The notes under the pieces were generated by a model. The model was given only the letters and a program-made list of their open reading frames with translations. It was not told where the DNA came from and searched no databases. A DNA stretch of 64,000 bases from Blastobasis lacticolella (taxonomy: Eukaryota; Arthropoda; Insecta; Lepidoptera; Blastobasidae), in contig LR990058.1 of the NCBI GenBank assembly GCA_905147135.1, positions 13,553,349-13,617,348 on the forward strand, given 5' to 3'. Below, piece after piece: positions 10,501 through 20,300 of this stretch. The position numbers and the translations under genes were made by a program. Numbering within the stretch: position 1 is the stretch's first letter; each line of letters opens with the position of its first letter.

Positions 10501-11979
10501 TGACATCAGTAACTGGTATAATGGTGAGTTGTTTTGTGATTTCTTTTTATATAAGACTCGCCAGGCATTTGACGGCATTTGATGTTTTATGTCAAATATA
10601 ATCATAGGTATTAAACCTATTATCAGGTTTTTAAGGCACTGAATATTGGTTGTACTATGTCGTTTCGAAAATGCTTCATAAATAAAGAGAAATGTAACTA
10701 AAAAATGAAAATAACCCCCCATAAAGTCTATATATAGAAGTATTCAGCGGTCTTTTCGAACAATTGTTGTTTGTGTTTTACGAAGGCTAATAAGTCTCAA
10801 GTGTTCTTATGGTTTTACTGATCGCCAACTTTTCCCCAGAATCGGACCCCGACAAGCCCGGCGACCCCACCCACCTATCGCTATCCCTGGCCGCCACAGA
10901 GCAGCGATACGCGCAAGACTTGCGCACAGTGGCTGCCGGCTGCGAAGGCGCGCGTCGCTGGCACTGCGACATCGACGCCGCATTGGACCGCTTGCAACAG
11001 ATGCTGGCTAACAACTTCGCTGTTGATGGTGAGTACTGAGTACTGGCTTCTTTTTATATGCAAACGTAGCGTCTTTCTAACCTTTTGTTTGACAGCCGTT
11101 ACGTTACAATGAGCGTTTTCACGATTTCAAAGTCTATGGCGCTTGTTAGAAGTAAGGTCCGTTGTCAAAATACTGCCGTGCTATTGGACAAACAACTGCT
11201 GTAACGGTGGCGGATAAATTCTAGCCAAGACAGGGCTTTATTTTGACATCAGACTTCACCTAAAAATCTCTCATTGCCACACAGTTACGTCCAAAGAAAT
11301 TGGACATAGAGGCATAGAACGAGCCCTCACAGCTGAAGTCACAATCTATATTTTGTTTCCTATTGTAATTGTGTATATAATGTGTGAATAACTTGTCAAA
11401 TACCCCTCCGTAACCACTGCTATTGTCTAATTTACCTTGGCCACCTTAATGTTCTAGCTTTTTGTATGACTTTAAGTCGTTTGTATAGAGTTGTGACAGA
11501 GTGACAGTCAAGGCTCAAATTCTATGCTCTATGTCCGGCATCTTTGGTTACGTCCCAACTAGCTGTCAAATCATTAGCTTTAGCGTGATACGGATTTTAT
11601 TCTGCGATCGCCGTTCAATCGAGTTTCAGTTTGGTTTCAGCCGATTGTTTAGCGTAATCGCGCTGGTGGACTCCACACTAGTACTAGTGTTACACTAGGT
11701 GGACTAATATTACATTGTATAGTATGTTTATTATACAAAATAAATTTTAGTTATACTTACAAAATAAATTCTAAACAGGCTTCTACCCTCTACAACACTC
11801 TACTAAACGATTGGTATCCCAAAACAGATAACTTACCTGCCCTTATCTTGTCTACAGACTCGTGTTTCGACAACACGCAACTGCGAGAGACGGCCAACGA
11901 GATGGAAGGACTATTAGGCACACTCATACGCGGCGTCGAACAGAGGGCCACATTTAACGCCACAAAGGGGTTAGTGTGA
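4507..11979 (+). CDS. Dystrophin-superfamily protein, dystrotelin/Dah-like (11 exons)
   Basis: Coding exons: 4507-4565, 4652-4788, 4872-5073, 5673-5904, 7028-7183, 7983-8114, 8641-8897, 9784-9910, 10214-10523, 10840-11028, 11858-11979. All junctions are GT-AG, phases agree throughout, and the join gives 640 residues plus stop. Domains: dystrophin-type EF-hands at residues about 1-210; a ZZ zinc finger at about 248-302 with pairs CAAC, CEKC, CENC and a final HCHKKSH; a Lys-rich basic segment (about 318-345); a coiled coil (about 378-434); and a long C-terminal helical region. There is no actin-binding domain, spectrin repeat or WW domain, so this is the short dystrotelin type. Drosophila discontinuous actin hexagon (dah), needed for furrow and cortical actin, is the expected insect relative. 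The start has A at -3 and G at +4. Function is inferred from the family; exon structure is seen directly. Confidence 0.85.
4652..4788 (+). CDS. Dah-like exon 2 (EF-hand region)
   Basis: Acceptor TTATTTACAG, donor GTATAG, phase 2 in and phase 1 out. Contains IIELLDQYNEIKYSVYRIG, matching the helix of the dystrophin EF-hand_2 region where a Tyr-Arg pair is usual. Confidence 0.8.
4872..5073 (+). CDS. Dah-like exon 3 (EF-hand region)
   Basis: Acceptor TTTCTGTAG, donor GTAAGT, phase 1 in and phase 2 out. Ends with VDLAVDLLINLLLNVYD, which aligns with the conserved end of the dystrophin EF-hand_2 domain. Confidence 0.82.
5215..5457 (-). mobile_element. tRNA-Gly-derived SINE (family B), intronic copy
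   Basis: Reverse-oriented copy in Dah-like intron 3. Its tail (gcaccatctagccccaaag on the + strand), Pol III-type head and body match the well-kept copies at 45455, 50800 and 61315. It has a C-to-T change in the AGATGGCGC core and a small insertion in the head. Confidence 0.75.
5673..5904 (+). CDS. Dah-like exon 4 (EF-hand_3 region)
   Basis: Acceptor TACTTTCCAG, donor GTAATT, phase 0 out. Carries VRVLAAKTLLIILSEE and the downstream CVSPKRLTALLSHI, the dystrophin EF-hand_3 pattern, closing with the ACFDK segment that precedes the ZZ linker in this family. Calcium-ligand loops are not well preserved. Confidence 0.85.
6008..6200 (+). repeat. Pyrimidine minisatellite (ccctacacct)n
   Basis: Imperfect tandem units of 10-11 bases based on CCCTACACCT, best preserved between 6090 and 6145. 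It lies in Dah-like intron 4. The open frames through it are a by-product of the repeat. Confidence 0.85.
6362..6475 (+). repeat. Dispersed repeat (LINE 3'-end type)
   Basis: The stretch from the TTTATTTA run through 'ttattgcacacaataaag' to 'aaaagaaatttctttt' recurs at about 39370-39490, and partially near 57950. Likely the 3' end of one LINE family. Confidence 0.6.
6515..6977. mobile_element. MITE with about 85-bp terminal inverted repeats, TA target
   Basis: Both ends read TACAGGGTGTAAAAAGACCG inward and stay nearly identical for about 85 bases; TA dinucleotides flank at 6513-6514 and 6978-6979, the Tc1/mariner-type target duplication. There is no coding capacity. The centre (about 6741-6842) is GC-rich with its own small inverted ends (gcaatgta / tacattgc), suggesting a nested insertion. 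It ends 50 bases before exon 5 of the Dah-like gene. Confidence 0.85.
7028..7183 (+). CDS. Dah-like exon 5 (linker and first half of ZZ finger)
   Basis: Phase 0 to phase 0, 52 codons. The acceptor CCCAG lies only 50 bases after the right end of a MITE. It encodes the Trp-containing linker (RWLPAARRV) and the first zinc-ligand pair CAAC, ending LQPLIQ at the donor CAG|GTATTT. GC content is far above neighbouring introns. A tandem partial copy of its last 90 bases lies at 7266-7355. Confidence 0.8.
7094..7355 (+). repeat. Tandem partial duplication of ZZ half-exon (7094-7183 and 7266-7355)
   Basis: The last 30 codons of exon 5 recur at 7266-7355, same length, followed by the same CAGGTATTT donor. 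There are 11 base differences in 10 codons; nine codon changes are synonymous and one is Ala to Pro. The first 66 bases of the exon and its acceptor are not repeated; repeat-derived DNA precedes copy 2. An AG at 7219-7220 would open an in-frame, stop-free exon 7221-7355. Whether copy 2 is spliced is unknown. Confidence 0.85.
7460..7705 (+). repeat. Composite of dispersed repeats with a 25-base T run
   Basis: First part (about 7465-7562, ending in 'cgaacggatggaccgatttt') recurs near 57205-57290. After the T run at 7568-7592 comes a second repeat ('tttgaccgccatctcacc...gaagatggagcatgcctg') that recurs near 35060-35140 and, reversed, at 44285-44530. Lies in Dah-like intron 5. Confidence 0.65.
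7790..7941 (+). mobile_element. SINE family A, 3' fragment
   Basis: Matches the tail shared with 14544-14889: 'agggtcacagaggtcagatgg', then 'ggatcatgg' and 'gagcacaaccgg', ending 'aagatgatta'. The tRNA head is absent. Confidence 0.65.
7983..8114 (+). CDS. Dah-like exon 6 (second half of ZZ finger)
   Basis: Acceptor CACTTTCAG, 44 codons in phase 0. Encodes CEKC and CENC pairs and the final HCHKKSHLVYE, the remaining zinc ligands of a ZZ domain that in dystrophins supports dystroglycan binding. The donor GAG|GTTGGT is weaker than the others. Confidence 0.85.
8262..8600 (-). repeat. Dispersed repeat family C, two partial copies in tandem
   Basis: Positions 8262-8460 and 8466-8600 each carry 'ctgccaaagccac' and the hairpin-like 'actatttaaaatagtattgt', matching the fuller copies at 31955-32335, 46325-46665 and 60175-60515. 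Sits in Dah-like intron 6. Confidence 0.65.
8641..8897 (+). CDS. Dah-like exon 7 (basic region)
   Basis: Acceptor CTACCACCAG, donor GTTAGT, phase 2 out. Reads CLSFMKTMRRFFFCTKKAK then a run of Lys, Ser and Arg, and ends in a helix DIIAQLETQN that begins the coiled coil. The basic patch could serve membrane or nuclear targeting; this is inference. Confidence 0.8.
8905..9030 (-). mobile_element. SINE family A fragment
   Basis: Reverse-strand fragment starting 'gatcatcttggcgttaatgt' and running to 'aatgttttccctca', immediately after the exon 7 donor. Compare 34382-34632. Confidence 0.6.
9182..9303. mobile_element. 122-bp MITE with TA target duplication
   Basis: Ends are imperfect inverted repeats of about 25 bases (CAGTGCCATGAACTTATCTG and its inverse with ACTACAA in place of GCCATG), flanked by TA at 9180-9181 and 9304-9305. 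A half copy lies near 46716-46741. Confidence 0.75.
9364..9470. mobile_element. Short MITE (family F), copy 1
   Basis: Begins AAGGTCTGATGTCAAAATAA and ends AACGGACCTT, so the outermost 8 bases are inverted. Copy 2 at 11154-11257 is in the opposite orientation, and a fragment lies at 15700-15728. Confidence 0.6.
9535..9606. mobile_element. Half copy of palindromic MITE family G
   Basis: Reads GGCGCTGTCCTAATTGGCAA and continues to 'ctcctattggtcgggcgacg'. The inverted second half is missing. Fuller copies are at 53347-53480 and 59581-59697. Confidence 0.6.
9784..9910 (+). CDS. Dah-like exon 8 (coiled coil)
   Basis: Acceptor CCTTTCAG, donor GTTTGT, phase 0 out. Encodes ALKELSTHLEKVPMESDAE and then NQMSTQINRLKLVK; the heptad spacing suits the coiled coil that dystrophin relatives use to pair with dystrobrevin. 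Confidence 0.78.
10214..10523 (+). CDS. Dah-like exon 9 (low-complexity linker)
   Basis: Acceptor TTCACTAG, donor GTGAGT, phase 1 out. The largest exon, rich in Ser, Pro and acidic residues (ENLSLAPEAPVESQKPEK, later TDSISTVSMNDISNWYN). No domain recognised; likely disordered. Confidence 0.75.
10840..11028 (+). CDS. Dah-like exon 10 (C-terminal helical region)
   Basis: Acceptor TTTTCCCCAG, donor GTGAGT, phase 1 both sides. Encodes THLSLSLAATEQRYAQDL and LDRLQQMLANNFAVD, predicted helical. GC-rich compared with flanks, supporting coding. Confidence 0.78.
11154..11257. mobile_element. Short MITE (family F), copy 2
   Basis: Reverse orientation relative to 9364-9470: starts AAGGTCCGTTGTCAAAATAC and ends GGCTTTATTTTGACATCAGA. 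Lies in Dah-like intron 10. Confidence 0.6.
11858..11979 (+). CDS. Dah-like exon 11 (stop codon)
   Basis: Acceptor TTGTCTACAG. Encodes DSCFDNTQLRETANEMEG then LLGTLIRGVEQRA and ends LVTGA at TGA 11977-11979 (stop after GLV). Joins in phase with exon 10. Confidence 0.78.
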
Positions 11980-14239
11980 CACGCATCTTGATGATAAACA
12001 AGATTCACAGATGCCGCCTTAATCGGAAGCAGGATGGAGAACTGTTCATGGTCTCTTGTCTCGTGCTTTTATGTTAAGAAATGGTGCAATGCATATATAT
12101 CTCAAGTGACTGTGCTTGTTTTGACAAATGTCCCGTCTTGACCGTGTCCCGTCGTCTCAGTGGAAATTGCGATTCTAGTACCCTACTTCAAGTCTACCTA
12201 AAGTGGAATGTCAGGAATGTTCCTAAGTCCTATGTATATTTTAGTATTTTTTACGTATTTGACCTAAAGTTCTAATACAAAAAAAATCACTAGTATAAAC
12301 TTTATAAAGTTAAATAAGGTTGTCTCTGGTAGTATCTAGTGGCAAAACTTAGTTCGCTTTTATGCCATGTGCCATGTAGCGTGGCTTTGCTAATTTAGTT
12401 CCAGTCTAATAACTTTAAAAAAGTAACTATAAATGGTCGAAAGTGACGTCGTAATGGCTAAATAATCAAACAGTTTATATGTTGAACATAAGACAGTAGT
12501 ATTGTGTGTAACTAAGATTATAATCCGTCAAGGACCGCTATAGAGCCTGTTAAAGGTAAAATTGACGCTGCTGGCGCCCTCTGTTATAAACGTATAGTTT
12601 CCTGTCTTATTGCAGTGTAGAATGTAGGTAATAAATAATAATAGGTACACTTATATCGAAAAGAAGACATACCCATATCCATTTTGATTTCGATTTAGTT
12701 ATTAAATTATGTGTTCAGAGTTTTTCTGCTAAACGGATATTGACTAGTTAGATTTTAAATGTTGACAAAACGCCGGAATGTTATTGAATTTTGTAATTAG
12801 ATTTGTGTTCTTATATTTCGCTTTAGTGCTATATCATGGTATTATTTTATTTCCATACCTATTGTAAGCATAATAAAGCCCTGTATTTAAAAAAATGTGA
12901 CTACTCTAGACTTAATTTTACTCAAATATGATGCTCACTTTCTTTTTAATCAGTACACGTTCTTGTTTGTGATGTTTGTATAAGTTTTGACGATTTTACA
13001 GCAACTGATGCGTTGTGTGCCTTATGGTTGTATAATATTGCCGTCCTTAGATGAGGTGCTCAAATATCTATAAGATGTATCTCATTATGACAATAAGACT
13101 TACCATTGGATCTGATTAAAACAATGAAACTGCATTTAGAAAAGTAACATGCCATATATTTTATAAAATTTACATTATTGCAGTGTTTAAATAATAAAAA
13201 AAATACATTTTAAATTAAAAAAAATATATATTTACGTATCTCTTATGCCTAGATAGATAATACTAATGTTAAGAATAAATTGCTATATTTAATTTTGTGC
13301 GTAGAGGTTAAGAAATAATAAAATAGAGCAATCTATTGTGTGATGATTCGATCTAGTAAACGTTGGGCGGTGCGCCTGCGCATTCGTATAGCGCTGATGC
13401 TTATTTTAGATGCCTACCTCGTCCTTCTAAACATGTATGTACGAAAGGGACATCTAAAATAGGAATTGCGGTATTTATGGATGTAGTGGTTAACTGATTA
13501 TATAATTTATGAACACTTGAAGTAACAGTCGTGGTGTTAATATTTCAACTGCGATATAATAATTAAAATTATCATATTCCCTATCGATATTATAATTATT
13601 AAAATTATTTCACACGTAATGTTTATACAAAATATAACAAATATATATTAAAGTCCTTAAATAGAAAGCAATCAGATTGCTTCAGCACAACCTTTCTTAC
13701 TTATAATTTAATTATGTATAAAAATATCCAATTTATACAATTTGACATAGAGTTGTATAAAAATTGCATTATTTCGTAAAATAAACGATTACATCAATGG
13801 ACGGATTTTAATTAAGCCTAATTATTATATTATTTAATTCATTATATCTACATTTATTTGGGTATATGACGTTAAGATTTTTATAATTACAAGTTATTTC
13901 AAGTCACTCACGCTCATAAAAGTAATATTATGAGAAACTTGCAGAAGTTTGGAAGACATTGGAATTGCTACGTGACTAAAGAATAATTTTAGTTATTACT
14001 CCAATCAAGCCTACTATTGTTCATTTACTATTTTTTTTTCACCTTATTATGCTTTAAGACTTAAAATCTTTTGTCATGGCGTTGTCAAACTCCCATTACA
14101 TTTCTTTTGGAAACCGTTGTTACACAGAGTATTAGAACACCATGACTTTCATTTTCTTCCATATTGCCAAGGCAATCGTAGCCCAATGACAGTTTCACAC
14201 TGTTTTACCCATCTATACGACACTGTTGGTAAAACAGCT
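11980..14239. other. 3' intergenic region between convergent genes
   Basis: Holds the 3' UTRs of the Dah-like gene (+) and hillarin (-). No open gene seen. The middle (12900-14050) is strongly AT-rich. One GC-rich CTCF-like word (AGAGGGCGC on the minus strand) lies at 12574-12582. Confidence 0.5.
12872..12877 (+). terminator. Candidate polyadenylation signal of the Dah-like gene
   Basis: AATAAA in the + strand about 0.9 kb after the stop, followed by a GT-containing stretch. Other AT-rich hexamers nearby make the choice uncertain. Confidence 0.35.
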
Positions 14240-14376
14240 TCAGTTCCTCTTGCTACTGTTGATGAGGTATTTGCAGCAATGCGTGAGAAGATGTTTCTCT
14301 TTTTCGGTGGATCCGTTCTGGTGTATCGCTGTGGGGCCGTTGCGCTCGCGTGTGTAGATGTCCAGCCCGTATTGAC
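14240..14376 (-). CDS. Hil: Hillarin terminal exon
   Basis: Acceptor ACCTCCCCAG at 14379-14377. Completes [11 protein letters not shown] and ends [19 protein letters not shown] at TGA 14242-14240. Phase matches the exon ending at 15190. The longer open frames over this stretch are other frames. Confidence 0.88.
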
Positions 14377-17300
14377 CTGGGGAGGTATTGGGAACTTAGA
14401 GTATACCAAGTAAGTACATAGAGGTAGGCAGAGACTTTAGAGAAGTAGTTTCTTTGCAAGGTATGTTAACGCGTCTGTTTTTTATTTTAAGAACAGGTGT
14501 TTATATCAAAACAATAATCAATACGATATGGAGCACCAGACTGTCGGTGGCCGAGTGGTTAAGGTATCCGACTCGTAAGTGAGAGGTACCGGGTTCGAAT
14601 CCCACTGTGGCCATGTACCAATGACTCTTTTCTGAGTTATGTAGATTAATTGAATACTAACCGATGCTCTTATGGTGAGCAAAAACATCGTGATGAAACT
14701 TGTACATTCAGCGTATATGTATCCATCCATGATCCAATCTGGCCAGATGCCCCTGATAGTAGTGTCACGGAGGTCAGATGGCAATCGCTCCACCGTAATT
14801 ACCTCATCTGCCAACTCCTGGATCATGGTCTAGGCGGACCCCGGGCCCTCAAGCGCGAGAGCACAACTATTACGCCAAGGTGATGATTATAGCTACTTAT
14901 TAATTTCGTATGTCTAGGGAACCTCTGTGGTATCTTTAAATCTTATATCTAACTAGCTGACCCGGCAAACGTTGTTTTGCCATATAAATAATTTCCTAGG
15001 GGTAGACTACCCCTAACATTTAGGGGGATGAAAAATAGATGTTGGCCGATTCTCATAGATACCGGATAAGCACAAAAAATTTCATCAAAATCGGTCAAGC
15101 CGTTTCGGAGGAGTATGGCAACGAAAACTGTGACACGAGAATTTTATATATTAGATAGGTAAACTCAAGATAACAAATAATCCACATACCTTCTTCCGGG
15201 AAAGTGATATAGAACGACACTATATCGTCGGAAACATTTTGTTGCACGTATTTGGAGAGTCGTTTCTCGTCGACGCCGTTCTTGTGCAACGTCGCCATGA
15301 AGTCCGCTAGGGGGCGCGACATCCGGAACTGGATCTCGAGCTCGCGGCCCGCGAACACTAGCGCCTCCTGTGGGGTGGGAAATGTTGGTACTTATGGATT
15401 GCATGGGATGTTTTCCGACAGCCAAATAAAAAGAAAATTGTTCAAAAATTTTAAACTTTATTCAACACAGTTCTCAAACAGAAATCGAAGCCATGCGTTT
15501 ATGTTTACAAAAAAGCAGTTTTTTGCGTTTTTTTTTATAGTATCGCCACTAAAACTTTTCATAAATATCTTATCTGCTTATTTGAAATTGAGGATCACCC
15601 TCTAAGCAACGCTATCTAGATGTATTATTTTTGTAAACAACAGCGATGCCACGCTGTGGCATTTGTGGCACGCTAAAACTACGAATCGATTCCAGCCAAT
15701 GACGGCTTTATTTTGACACCAGACCTCACATCTCTGAAGCACCCCCTGGAATCGCCAAAATCCTATCACTCCTTGCAAACGCGAGCTTTGATACTCGACG
15801 ACAAGGCACTGGCCTACTGCCTACTATATGCGCGCGAGTTCACGTCCATCGGGCACGACCGCTACAAACTTTTGAGGAGTGTTAGCATTCAATTGAAGGC
15901 TCGATATATTGCCATCTTATCGGTTGTGGTTTGAGCGAGTGAGATGGCGATGTATAATCCGTCCGAGTTAGACGGTCGGGACATGAACTCGTGCGGGCAC
16001 AGTAGGTATTGAGTAATGTGTATGTGTTAGTATGTGTGTGAGACCGTGTGGTTACCTGGTGCGTGATGGGCACGAGCCCGAAGAGCCGGGTGGCCTTGGT
16101 GGGCCCCCACTCGCCGCTCGCGCAGTCCGGCAGCGGCACCATCACCGTCTGAAGCTCCGCACAGCATATCTGGATATGAGGGGTCAGCACTTAGTTGTTA
16201 TCATGTCTAGGTACCACAAAGGTGGCGAACAAGTTTGCCTGCCGTAAGCAGATTTGATCTTGTGGTAGATCTCTGTCAAGCCTGAGGAGTCCGCCTGGGC
16301 GAGTATTACCTATCTATTGAATTCGTTTTTCTGCCTTCATTTCAATTCAAATATTTCTGAATTGTTGTGTTCCTGTTTGAAGACAAAAGTAGCCAGCGCT
16401 ATTACAGGTATGTAAGGAATTTCATCACATGCATCGCATGCAAAACGCAGGTGCGTGGTCAGTCAGTGACAACGCAACTGCATTTTGCATTTTTGTTACC
16501 GGCAACCTAAATGTAAGAATCGTAGATGTTATGGGCGACAGTTACCGCTTACCATCAGGTGGGCTGTCTGCTCGATTGTCACCGAGTATCATAAAAAAAA
16601 ACAGACACCGAACATATGGACGTTTGCAAATGGACAGTTTTATTTCAGTAGTTGCACTATAGTTGTGGATCTCTACAATACCTGGTAACACGTTATGCTA
16701 ACACATCTTGTTTAATAAATGTTGGACAGACGACAGAAATGCCTAAAAACTGCAAAAAATATTGTCATCAAATTCCTTGAACTGAGTAAGTACCCAGATT
16801 AGGTACAATTTAGAATGAGAGTTCATTATTTTCTTTAAGTAGTTACCTATACTTGTAGGAACCCATAACCAAAACCACCAACCTTGAACTTGCAAACGCT
16901 CTTGAACTTCATCGGCTCGCCGGTGAGGTACTCCCGCGGCGTGACGGCGTTGGCGAAGATGTCCAGCAGGAACGCGCCGCTGCAGGGCGCGTGCACACGG
17001 AACGAGACTATGTTGCCGACCACCGACTGGGGGAGAGGGGGTCAAGATTAAGGCTACCATTTTCTACATTTAGGCGAGCTAAGAAGCGATGGATTGACAT
17101 CGCTGAGTCGGATGCGAGAGCCAACGGCCTACGACGCTAGGATGCCGAAGACCGGGCTTATTGGAGAAGAATGAGTAGAAAAGCGTATTCTGGCAGAGGC
17201 TGGGATAAGCGCTAGGACGATGATCATGATTTCTGCATTTAATAACCTGCTATAGAAGCCAGCGCAGCTCATTCCAGAATAGTGTCTCTTAGGACATTCA

Positions 17301-20300
17301 CAGGCTTCTCGTAAAAACTCTGTTCCTAGTGAGGCATTATAGTGCGTCTCATTTCAGGACTACATGAGCTGTCTTTCCCTGCTTCCTCGGCTAGAGGGGT
17401 GCTTTAAACGCTATGGAACTAGAACATTGAGAATCCAGGACACGATGGACTAGCTAGAATACAAGACGTACTATTGTCGCGGGTAATGCATATCGTGACT
17501 GTCGGAGTACTACCAGTATCAACACCATTCATTGATTAGTGTCACCAAGGCGACACCTACGCAGGTACTTAGACCAGGAAATGGGCAGAATCATCTTCTG
17601 TGGAATAGTTTCAACACTACGATTTTCAGCCCGTCAACATCAAGCGTGGAGAATACGGTATTGCCCTACCACACTACATGTTTTATATCAAAAGTTCCAG
17701 TGGAAAGGCGTTCACTTAATCTGAAACCGCTTTCCTCCTGGAAGAGCGGACTTTGTCCGAAATCGAGAGACCCCTATGATGATGATGATGCCCAAAGAAA
17801 TTGAAAAGTTACCGTCATCAGACAATTTTTGTTTTACTGCTCTGTGATACCCATAGGCAATGCTATAGTGCGGTCGCATCCTTGAATGAATCTGTGCGAC
17901 CGTAATGCAATATATAATATATAGCAACAGAGACGGGTAGTAACAGGTCAATGTACGAATTCGTATCTGCTCCGCGACCGCTTTTTAGAAACAACCTACC
18001 TGCATTACGAATCTCTTGAGGCTGACGCCATCGAAGCCGTCGCCCTCGTTGTCGTAGAACTTGAGGTTGTAGTGGAAGATCAGCGAGCTCTGCATGTGTG
18101 CCGGCATGGCTATGCGCATAGTCGCCGCACCTGAGATCAGAGCGCCTGCGTTTGAACGTCATGGATATTGTAGTAACCAAATGTGGGCTTACAAATAACC
18201 TTGTGTAAGCAGTTGGGTTGAGTACTACAGCTGATACACATTATTGTGAATTTAAATCTCACTACACTCGGCTTACGAACGGTTAGTATATTCAACGATT
18301 CATTAACGGTTAAAATTAAAGGTAAATCAGATTAACTGCTAGCGCAGAGTCTAAGCGCATTGAAGCGAAGTATAGGACTCTAATATAGCAGCATAACCAG
18401 AATCACTAACCAGTGGAGTCAGTATACATGACCGCCTTGGTGTTCGGGTCGCTGAAGTAGAGGCCGTATCTGAAGAAGAGTGAGCGGACGAAAGGCAACT
18501 CCTCGAAGTCGTGCAATGTGATCGGCGTCTTCAGCAGCTGCCAGTCGGGCTGCAGGGGGAAGAACTCGTAGATGAACTCCCTAGGGTCTGTCAGGAAATA
18601 GTGGTCGTCGTATTCGTATCTGGAATGAGGAAAATTGTAATGTGATTGGGAAATATTTTTTTTTAGATCCTGACAAAAAAGTGGTGTTGTATAAGTTTGA
18701 CATGTGTATCGTGGTAAAAACACGGTTAAAGATACAAGACAATGTCTGTACGAACTACAAAGGCCAACCGAAAGACGTTCCGATTTAGCTGGCGCTGACC
18801 AACCGTCTGTTGCAGTTGATATTAATTCTTACGTATTATAAAATAAAGTCGCTTTCGTGTGCAGGAAACGTGGTCGCACGTCCGACCTTCAAAGAACAAC
18901 AATTTTACTAACAACAACACCAACAATTTTAATTTGTTAAACAGATAACGATTCATGGAACTCCAAAATCTCTCCTTTTTTACAAAAAGTGTCGGTACGT
19001 GATTATAGCTCACCTCAAACTATCGCTCTTCCCCCGGTTCCCTGGTTTGGGAGCGTCTTTAGCGTTGACCAGATGCCGGGCGCCCCAGTTGCACTGCACG
19101 AACCGCCACGCGCCGGCCACGTAGACCGCGTTCCAGGAGTTCCTGAACCGGTTATCCTCGAACCGGACGCCCGGCTGGTAGCCGGCTGACTTGCTGTAGC
19201 CCTTGATCACCACGCAGTGGAGGCCCGCATAGCTGGTGAAGGAAATATGTGAGTTGAAGGATTACTGGACAAAGTGGGGTTAGACTAACAGAGAGAGAGA
19301 AGTGGGGTTAGAATACAGAAGATATTAACTGCGTTTATGGGTAATGGGGATACCTGTCTGGAGAGAAACAATACGATTTGTTTGCATATCTGTGTCATGA
19401 CACTTTGTACGGTTAAGCGACGTCTGATCCAAATTCTTTCAGGCCATTTCAGAACTAAGCATAGTGTTTGTTAGATTTTCAAGCAAATGTAATTTATTAA
19501 TCGTGTTTCCGACAAAGGCCAAAGGGTCCGATTTTTCAAACCGCTCGCAATAATGCGAGCGCTCGCATCCGCTACCTATCTTTTCACACTCGTTGTAAGT
19601 TGCTAGAGACAGACTGAAGAGACTGGCATCAGAAGGCGAGCGCTTACTCGGACGCGAGCGGTTCGGAAATAGGCTTGTGTTATTTTCATTTCATCGCATA
19701 CCCGTTTTCCCCAATTCAAGTATATAAAGAGACCTCTCACCTGCACAATCTCTTAAACAGTACATGGTAACTCTCTGTGCCGTGCTTGATGCCCCTCAAG
19801 AGGCCAAGGGGCGAGTCTCCTCGAAGGTTCTCATCGAACTGTATGTTGTTCAGATTCTTCACTGTGATCCAGCGGAATATTGTGCGCGCCTTCTCCACGT
19901 CCGTCGCGCATCGGCCGACCAGCTGCCGCACTAGGTCAGTGAAGGTCTTCTGGTCCTCTTGGGCTACCTGGAAGTTTATGGAGTGGATTGAAGATTTATT
20001 TTTACTTGGTTGGTAAGTGTTACTAGCAGACACCTTGCTGGGAAAGTGGTAATAGCGGCTACTAACATATAGTCTCGTATTTATTAGGGAAAAAATTAAC
20101 AATAGCAACACAGATTTTTACGGGCAGCCCCACAACTCATTTCCGCCGTATCAACAGCTATTTAGACAGGATCTATAGCGGCGACTCAAAAAGAGACACT
20201 CAGTTTTAAAATTCTATACATTGTATGCACCCCGCAACTTAATTAAGAAACAACTTTGATTACCACATCGTAATTAGCGAAGATATTATACGGGTAACAG

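Noticed and set aside
14544..14615. tRNA gene with a CGT-type anticodon loop
   Set aside because: Head of SINE family A; repeated many times with the same non-tRNA body and no closed acceptor stem.
15309..15317. CTCF-like AGGGGGCGC in a hillarin exon
   Set aside because: The sequence is explained by conserved coding (SRPLAD on the other strand).
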